NCBI GenBank assembly: GCA_963585895.1
Contig: OY757913.1
Span: 102,206,449-102,270,448 of the forward strand
DNA from: Sepioteuthis lessoniana
Lineage: Eukaryota > Mollusca > Cephalopoda > Myopsida > Loliginidae
Direction of reading: 5' to 3'
Length of the DNA stretch: 64,000 nucleotides
Part shown: in pieces, positions 57,961 through 64,000 of the stretch
Layout of the letters: each line of letters begins with the position of its first letter
Numbering within the stretch: position 1 is the first letter of the stretch
The notes under the pieces: generated by a model
Databases searched by the model: none
Told to the model about the DNA's origin: nothing
What the model saw: only the letters and a program-made list of their open reading frames with translations
Program-made: the position numbers and the translations under genes

Positions 57961-58274
57961 TGGTTCGGATCCATCTCGCGAGACTCAATCTTATGTGATA
58001 TACTGTGTAAAAATCAGGATAAGGAAGGCAATGTTCAGTTCATGACTTTAATGAGACCGATATCGTACACGTGTGTGCGGACCATATGAGAGAATGGTGC
58101 AGAAAATTATTTTTGTTTCTTGATGTAACATTACTGAAGATTTCTCATTTAAGGGAGATAATTTTCTTCTAACTATTACAGTTATTTCATGTCATAGACA
58201 TTTTTGTAAAAGAACAGTACAGGTACTTTTTAAATCATACTTGAGGAAATCAGGTGGTTCATTACGTTTTCCAT
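57961..58274. other. Unannotated stretch
   Basis: No element recognised. Confidence 0.5.
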
Positions 58275-58405
58275 TTAAGCATTTAAGTCTGTGCATTTAA
58301 GCATTTAAGCATTTAAGTCTGCATTTAAGCGCAATAGCGCGACTAGATTTCGAACTCGCTTACTACGATCAGAACGTTAGCAACTACTCTACCGGGACTC
58401 AATTC
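58275..58405 (-). mobile_element. S-A2-like head with a small tandem repeat
   Basis: CATTTAAGTCTG and CATTTAAG are repeated six times at 58275-58330. The minus strand then gives GAGTTCGAAATC (B box) and CCCGGTAGAGTAGTTGC (A region), with AATAGCGCGACT shared with 62038. Confidence 0.6.
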
Positions 58406-58574
58406 CTAATTACTTTTCCAGTTGTGCAGTTACGTTAGCTTTCTGACTAATACCCTTGGGAACGTCGGCATTAAATAACCCAATAGGTTCTAACCAAAAT
58501 TTAATCATTCTCAACAACATTTTTCAGCCCTCAGAGAAAATCAGCATGTTTCTAATTCTTGACTTCTTTTTTTT

Positions 58575-58860
58575 AGCCCACCCCACGAGTTGCAGCAGCT
58601 TAGAATACCCTGATGGTATCTCATTTACTCAAAGGGAATGTCCTGGGTATGAAATTAAACTGCAACTGATGGTGAGGTTGCAGTTCTGAAATCCTTGCGA
58701 ATGTGAACCCACTCCTATATTGACATTACTTCTATGTCCACCCTGACTTGTAGTACTCGTAAGGGTCCCTTTTATCGAGGAAAGGGATCTATTTGAAAAA
58801 AATATAAGTATTATATAAGCATATTTGATATCATTACTATAGTCTAACCATGACTTCAGA
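58575..58860 (+). mobile_element. Diverged V element
   Basis: Head GAGTTGCAGCAGCTTAGAATAC, GGGAATGTCCTGGGTATG, CTGATGGTGAGGTTGCAG and CACCCTGACTTG keep V order in plus orientation. The tail is absent. Confidence 0.6.
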
Positions 58861-58868
58861 CAGGTATA

Positions 58869-59706
58869 TATGTCATCATCAGCATCATGTCGTGCCGCTT
58901 GCAAGGATATCCCTGACCCTCTCTCGCCACTTCTCGCTATCGTTCATCGCCTCCGGCAGGTCTTCAATGCTATATCCTGTATCCTCACATAGCTGCTGTA
59001 TGTATGTTCGAGCTGGTCGTCCTGCTTTTGCTCGGCCATATGTGAGGGTCCATAGGAGTTCATCCCTTATGAGCTTGTCCCTGCTTCTCCAGCATCGTCC
59101 TGTATGTCTGGTTTGTCTAGCTTGGATAGTTTTCGAGATGGGAGACAGGTGGTCGTATAGTTAGTGCCTTGTGGGGTGTTGTCGCCAGGACTTGTTCAAG
59201 ATTGCTCACATGATTCTTGTGCAATTGCCTTCTAGCTTCTTCACCAGCCGTTTAGTTAGCGTCCAAGTAGTGAATCCATACAGCAGTATCGACACGACCG
59301 CTGCCTGGAAGAAACTGCGTTTCATTTTATCGGTCAGGTCTGATTTCCATATGATCGATAGCCTATCGATAGCTGTCCATGCTTTCGTTAGTCGTGTGTC
59401 GATATCTTTTTCGGTTGGTGAGGCACTGGTTCCTAGGTAGGTGAACTTGTCTACCAGTTTCAGAGATTCCGTCTTGTGTGGAAATGTTGCCTGTTTGATT
59501 ATAGCACATATATTCAGTTTTGTGTGCATTGACATGGAGGCCAATGACTGCAGCGGCTCCTTCCAAACTATGCAGTAATGTTTCGGTTTGGTTGGGTGTA
59601 TTTGCCAGAATTGCTATGTCATCGGCGTAGTCGGCGTCAGTTATTGTTTTTGCGGGGTACCTTTTGCTTCTTTTCTTTGTCAGCTCGAAGCCGTTTTCTC
59701 TGACTG
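58869..59706 (-). pseudogene. RTE LINE with YADD reverse transcriptase box, best copy
   Basis: The minus strand, in order: ENGFELTKKRSKRYPAKTIT, DADYADDIAILANTPNQTE (catalytic Tyr-Ala-Asp-Asp), HVNAHKTEYMCYNQTG, KFTYLGTSASPTEKDID, SDLTDKMKRSFFQAAVV, then after a frame change the C-terminal RAKAGRPARTYIQQLCED and MNDSEKWRERVRDI, ending at (CAT)n complement. A frameshift near 59430 and further ones downstream inactivate it. The part upstream of the palm, with the endonuclease, is missing. Confidence 0.88.
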
Positions 59707-59716
59707 TTAAAAACAA

Positions 59717-60858
59717 TCAATATTATTCCTTCCTTATTCTTGACCTTGTACCAGCCTAAGAATAATTTGGAAAATATACTGCACTCAGGGGTTGAAAACT
59801 GTGTTGACTCACATGTATGGACTTGATGTCGACGTTACTTGCACATTAGGGAAGTTTCACTCGAGAGAAAGAAAATTATTTCTCTCCGAAGCAACTAAAA
59901 GTATGTCAAAATCAATTTAACATACTGCAAGATCTTATGAATATATACAATTTTCCTGACGCGTAACTATTTATCCAAGTCTTTATTGGAACAGTTTTTT
60001 TTTCTCTTTTCCACATGAGCACAGCAGGTCAATTCAGAAATGTTCGTAATCAAAAAAATGAAAGGGTAATAAGAATAAACCTCAAATAGCTGTGGTAATT
60101 TACAAACGTCAGCTTCGTCTGGCAAATAACCGCAATGGGGTGCGCACGGTGAGGACTGGGTTTGACATTTCGCTGATAGTTACTAGTTAGTAGCCCCTGT
60201 GCTACGGTTAATAAATCCACTGTCTCCACCTTCGGGTAAATACTTTTTAGCCATCAGTTATTTTTTTTTCACTCTATCTATATCGGCATTTCTAATTCTG
60301 TTTGCGTATCGTCCATGTATAGGTTTTTGCTTCCTGGTGCATTTGAAAATGATTAAGTCCTTGTGACGTTTGCTACTTACTTCATATTTTTGTTGCCTGT
60401 TTACTTGATCTTTTATGTTTATTTCTTTTGGTTTGAAGTCGAATTGATTAGCAAATTATTACTTTCTTTAGTAATTGAATTTTTTTTTCTTTTACTTCTT
60501 GTGTGCATTATCCAATCTGTTATGGTGTCTAAGTATTTCTTTAATCCTATAGCGGTGATATTGTAGGTAAATTCTAGGCGTATTAATCCTTTTTTTTTAC
60601 CATTTTCTTTCTTTACATAGACATGTTATATATCTGCTTTTGAGAGATGAATTCAGTTGTAAGTTATTTATTTCCTAACTTTAGTATCCATCTTTTTTTT
60701 TTATTTGAGTACTTACGTTTAATTTATTATATTGAAATTGTATATCACTATTGGTGTTGTCAGGGTGTTAATTACTAACACTTTATTTCTGAGTTCAATT
60801 CTCTTCTTAATATAGTTCTTTATGTCGTATTGATTTTTTTCTTTATATAAAGTATAGA
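59717..60858. other. Unannotated AT- and T-rich stretch
   Basis: 60360-60860 is T-rich on the plus strand and gives a false hydrophobic 67-codon frame. 60815-60858 recurs as 61178-61219 (see findings). Confidence 0.5.
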
Positions 60859-61069
60859 GTACCCCTTTATTGCTATCACTCCCAGGTCCACTCTGACTCA
60901 GAGTGACATCACCAGATTAGCTCCTGTTCATACATTAAATAGAACTAAACAGTGTGCTTATTGTAAACTGGATTGTTTGAAATAGAACTGTTTATACGTA
61001 TAAAAATGCATGTGGCATTAAATAACCAACAATTGTTGATATACCATAAAACCAAACTAAATCCAACCT
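60859..61069 (+). mobile_element. 5'-truncated V element
   Basis: Starts AGAGTACCCCTTTATTGC (middle of the family), one to two internal repeats, and the tail TTGATATACCATAAAACC with an AAATCCAACC end. Head missing. Confidence 0.8.
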
Positions 61070-61276
61070 TTTCTGTTCAGTTGTACCGATGTATGTAATT
61101 TCTTTGTTGTGGACACTTACTTTTTTCTTTAACAAAGACCTTTTACATCACATTATCAATCAGTTATTATTAATATAGTTCTTTATCTTTAATTGTTTTT
61201 TTTTCTTTATATAAAGTATGATTGGGGAATTAAATATAGTGGTCTCCTATTTGGGGAGTTTTGGTTCAGGTTCAGG

Positions 61277-61485
61277 TTTCTTTGTTTAATGGCATATCAA
61301 CCTTTTTTAGGTCATTTAATGCCAAATCTATTCTCCTAAAAGAATAGTAGTGGTACTATTTTACCCATAGCTGGGAGGATAAGGGGGTTCATACCTTTCC
61401 CAAGGGTATTTGCCCGAAAGTGAACGTAATAGCGCGACTGGAGTACGAACTCGCGTTCTACGATTCCGCAGTCCATCGCTTTAGG
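61277..61485 (-). mobile_element. S-A2 SINE lacking its head
   Basis: Tail complement GTTTAATGGCATATCAACC, TAGTAGTGGTACTATT (inverted repeat), GGGGGTTCATACC, then the B-box complement and CGCAGTCCATCGCTTTA, where it stops before the A region. Confidence 0.8.
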
Positions 61486-61872
61486 GAGTTTTGGGTGGAG
61501 CTTCGGACAATAACATGACTGTTAGTCATGTAACATTTCCAGATGCGAGTTCTACTCCTCTTTGGTTGTAGAGACCAATCGGAGTAGACGCCTTTCATTC
61601 GTATCCACTTTTCGAGCAGGACATGCATGGAAAATATCCTATTTGAACAATTTTTTTCCGACACCAGAAGAAAATGAAAGTTTTTAGCCGCTGCTTTACA
61701 GCACTTCTAGCTCTGTGTACCTTTATTTTATATTTTGGGACCATTGTTATGTTTTGCAATTGTGTTGCTCTATATATGTGTATAAAATGTATGTCATTGT
61801 AGTCTAAATGAACTTGGTTTTTCCTTTCTGAAATGTTCAGTTTTAGGTTACCATTCAGATAACATAATGCAT

Positions 61873-62118
61873 AATAGTTTGGTTTGGTTCTTTTGTTTAA
61901 TGGCATATCAACCTTTGTAGGTTATTTAATGCCAAAGCCATCCTTCTAGATGAAAAGTAGTGGTACTATTTAACCCATAGCTGGGAGGATAATGGGGTTC
62001 ATACCTTTCCCAAGGGTATTTGCCCGAAAGTCAACGTAATAGCGCGACTGGAGTTCGAACTCACTTACTACGATTCCGCAGTCTATCGCTTTAACCATTA
62101 CACCACGAGGACACCTCC
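61873..62118 (-). mobile_element. S-A2 SINE, complete
   Basis: AATGCAT at 61866-61872 and 62119-62125. The minus strand reads GGTGTCCTCGTGGTGTAATG (head), GAGTTCGAACTCC (B box), the body with GGGCAAATACCC, and the tail GGTTGATATGCCATTAAAC. It is the reference copy for this family. Confidence 0.88.
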
Positions 62119-62125
62119 AATGCAT

Positions 62126-62477
62126 TAAAAGAAAAAGCTAGAGGTAGTCTCAATGAAGACTACATACTGTAAATTCTTATAATACCATTCATTTCATTTA
62201 TTCCTAAATATATTTAGGTTTTAGTATGTTCAAACTCAGTAATTTCCGTGTATATATCTCGAGTGGTGTTTTTTTTTTAGATTCTAAAAACGAGCCTTTC
62301 TTAAATGTGATTTTCTCATTTTTGTTCTGACCAAATTACCTCTCTATGTCGTTACAAAACCCTTTTCTACAGTGCTTAGTTGACTTTAGACATTGTCATT
62401 ATTGGTTGAAAATAAATTTAAATCATCTAAATAGAAAAAACGGTTTATTCTTTAGTAGTAATTTTACATCCTTAAGT
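62126..62477. other. Unannotated stretch
   Basis: AT-rich; nothing recognised. Confidence 0.5.
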
Positions 62478-62620
62478 AAGTAAATTTGGCGACCAGAAGA
62501 CTCCCTTTTCAATAGCTACAACACCTGGATTGCTCCACTTAACCCTTGATACGTACCTTATATTGGTGAGTGTTAAGCAAGAAGTTATCAAGTACCATTT
62601 TTAAGTCTTTAGTATGACGT
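62478..62620 (-). mobile_element. S-B SINE, head missing
   Basis: CAGAAGACTCCCTTTTCAAT, ACTTAACCCTTGATACG, GTGAGTGTTAAGCAAG and AAGTCTTTAGTATGACG. It lacks the tRNA boxes and the CTCCATTCCC segment. Confidence 0.72.
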
Positions 62621-62752
62621 GCTGTATTTTTTGATTTTATAATATTGATGATGATAATATTCCTCAAAACTAAGCTCTGTAGCAGAGATCTTATCAAAAA
62701 AATAATCAGTAAAAGTCTCCATTGTAAGATATTTTTGCCCATTCTTAAAAAG

Positions 62753-63183
62753 TTACCCTGTCAGTTGCAGCTGAAAAATACAACGATTGCACCTCTGCAG
62801 ATTGGTTAGACTCCCCCAATGAGTGTCCTAGCTATGATATTAAACAATCGGATGGTGAGGTTCCAGTGATACTGAAGTTTTGGGGAATGCGGAGCACCCT
62901 TTCATTGCCATTGCTCCCAGGATCCTTCTAACTCGGGATGGTAGCAGCTGGCAGGGCCCTATCTATCGGTTAAATTTAATTAACTGCATACTTAGGTTAA
63001 ATTGAATTATTTGAATTAGAACTGTTGGACTAAACTGAATAACTTGAAATAGAAATGTTTCTGACAATTAAACTGTGTACTCATGCTAAACTGAATTGTT
63101 TGAAATAGAACTATTTGCATAAAAATGGATTTGGCGTTAAATAACCTTCAAAGGTTGATATGCCATAAAAAACAACCAACCAG
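62753..63183 (+). mobile_element. V element with 13-bp target duplication
   Basis: CATTCTTAAAAAG at 62740-62752 and 63184-63196 is exact. It starts TTACCCTGTCAGTTGCAGC and ends ATGCCATAAAAAACAACC; 431 bp with three internal repeats, the shortest full copy here. Confidence 0.92.
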
Positions 63184-63417
63184 CATTCTTAAAAAGGACT
63201 AATGGACAAATAGATAAGAAAGTTGATGACTAGGCAATGGTTTTACACCCAACAGATTACAGATAGACAGTATGTGTTAAGAAAAGAAGTAAGTAGTTGA
63301 CTCACAAGCATGGAAATATGTGTACATGCGCTATTAAGAAGAGCAAAGGAAGAATAATTACAATAGCCTGTAACAATACCGGAAATATAAGTACATAAAG
63401 TTGTACCTAACAAAAAC

Positions 63418-63953
63418 TGTAACATAGTCAAAATACGAATATGTAAAACGTATATATGCATAGGAATCCCGAAACACTGAGACACTGATGACTTTCTTTA
63501 GTTTAGGTACAAAACGTTTATTGACTTTTAGTTTTTCGACATGAGAAGAGAGAGATACAATTTTTACTATGCTGACTGTTCCATCTGACCCTACAAACGC
63601 ACGGTGCATCCCGTAGGCTCCAACTGGACTCGCCTCGTCCAGCTTCAAATCTCAACTAGCCTCGTCCAGCGTCAGATCTCAACTAACTGCTTTTTTCAAA
63701 AATCACGAAAATTCCCAGTCCCTCGTTTCCGGGCATGACGTCATTCACACCACAGTCCCATTTCTATCCGGGGTTTTATTATGACATTTGTCATTGTCAC
63801 AGCCCCCGCGCGCGAGCGTGACTGAACTGCACTCAATGTGTGCACCTGCACGTGCAATAAGCCGAATAATTCTAAGCCTAACCAAAACAAATGATAAGAT
63901 ATAACCAACGAAATAAGATAATATAAAAAAAATCCTTCCGCAATTATATAACA
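63418..63953 (-). mobile_element. Solo LTR, family LTR-A, second copy
   Basis: AAAC on both sides (63414-63417, 63954-63957). The minus strand starts TGTTATATAATTGCGG and ends TATGTTACA, TG...CA. AATAAAC in the minus reading near 63518 is the likely poly-A signal. A GATCTSANNCTGGACGAGGC-like unit is repeated (63610-63680), an expansion relative to 52753. Confidence 0.87.
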
Positions 63954-64000
63954 AAACTAGGTTGTAGAAATTGGAAGAAAAACAACTTCATGTGTATTTC

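Overview
The window reads as intergenic or intronic DNA of a large, AT-rich, repeat-rich animal genome. I found no host protein-coding exon and no intact transposon gene. The longest reading frames (166, 145, 138 and 130 codons) are decayed retrotransposon, solo-LTR sequence, chance frames or minisatellite. The repeat mix (RTE-like LINEs with an (ATG)n tail, a second LINE with a C-terminal restriction-like endonuclease, several tRNA-derived SINEs, Penelope-like and mariner relics, long (AT)n and (GT)n runs) suits a lophotrochozoan such as a cephalopod. That assignment is inference; no diagnostic gene is present.

Working names used below. V element: a 430-670 bp retroposon with a GTAGAATACAC head and a variable number of about 56-bp internal repeats, ending in GGTTGATATGCCATAAAACC plus an AACC-type tail. 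S-A, S-A2, S-B, S-C, S-D, S-F: SINEs with tRNA-like heads. RTE: a LINE with an apurinic-type endonuclease, a YADD reverse transcriptase and an (ATG)n end. REL-LINE: a LINE with a CCHC knuckle and a restriction-like endonuclease. LTR-A, LTR-B, LTR-C: solo LTRs with 4-bp target duplications.

Layout. 1-8.5 kb: RTE reverse transcriptase and endonuclease fragments, S-A, S-B and S-C copies, V elements. 8.5-11.5 kb: a 33-bp tandem array split by a V element and an S-A. 11.7-17 kb: V elements, an LTR-B, a hammerhead-like motif. 18.4-22 kb: an internally deleted mariner, a REL-LINE split by a V element, an LTR-B. 22-31 kb: microsatellites, V elements, an S-B split by LTR-C, a 51-bp-arm foldback element with a second hammerhead-like motif. 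31-45 kb: RTE relics (one with a 5' inversion, one head-to-head pair), REL-LINE pieces, a tandem S-C dimer, a second mariner relic. 45-49 kb: very AT-rich DNA, a Penelope-like fragment, a hAT-type MITE. 49-55 kb: nested SINE, V and LTR insertions. 55-64 kb: an unrecognised decayed frame, the best RTE reverse transcriptase relic, further SINEs and a second LTR-A.

How the parts relate. The V element and several SINE families share one 3' tail, which suggests one LINE mobilised them all. Target duplications and nesting give a relative insertion order at many sites.
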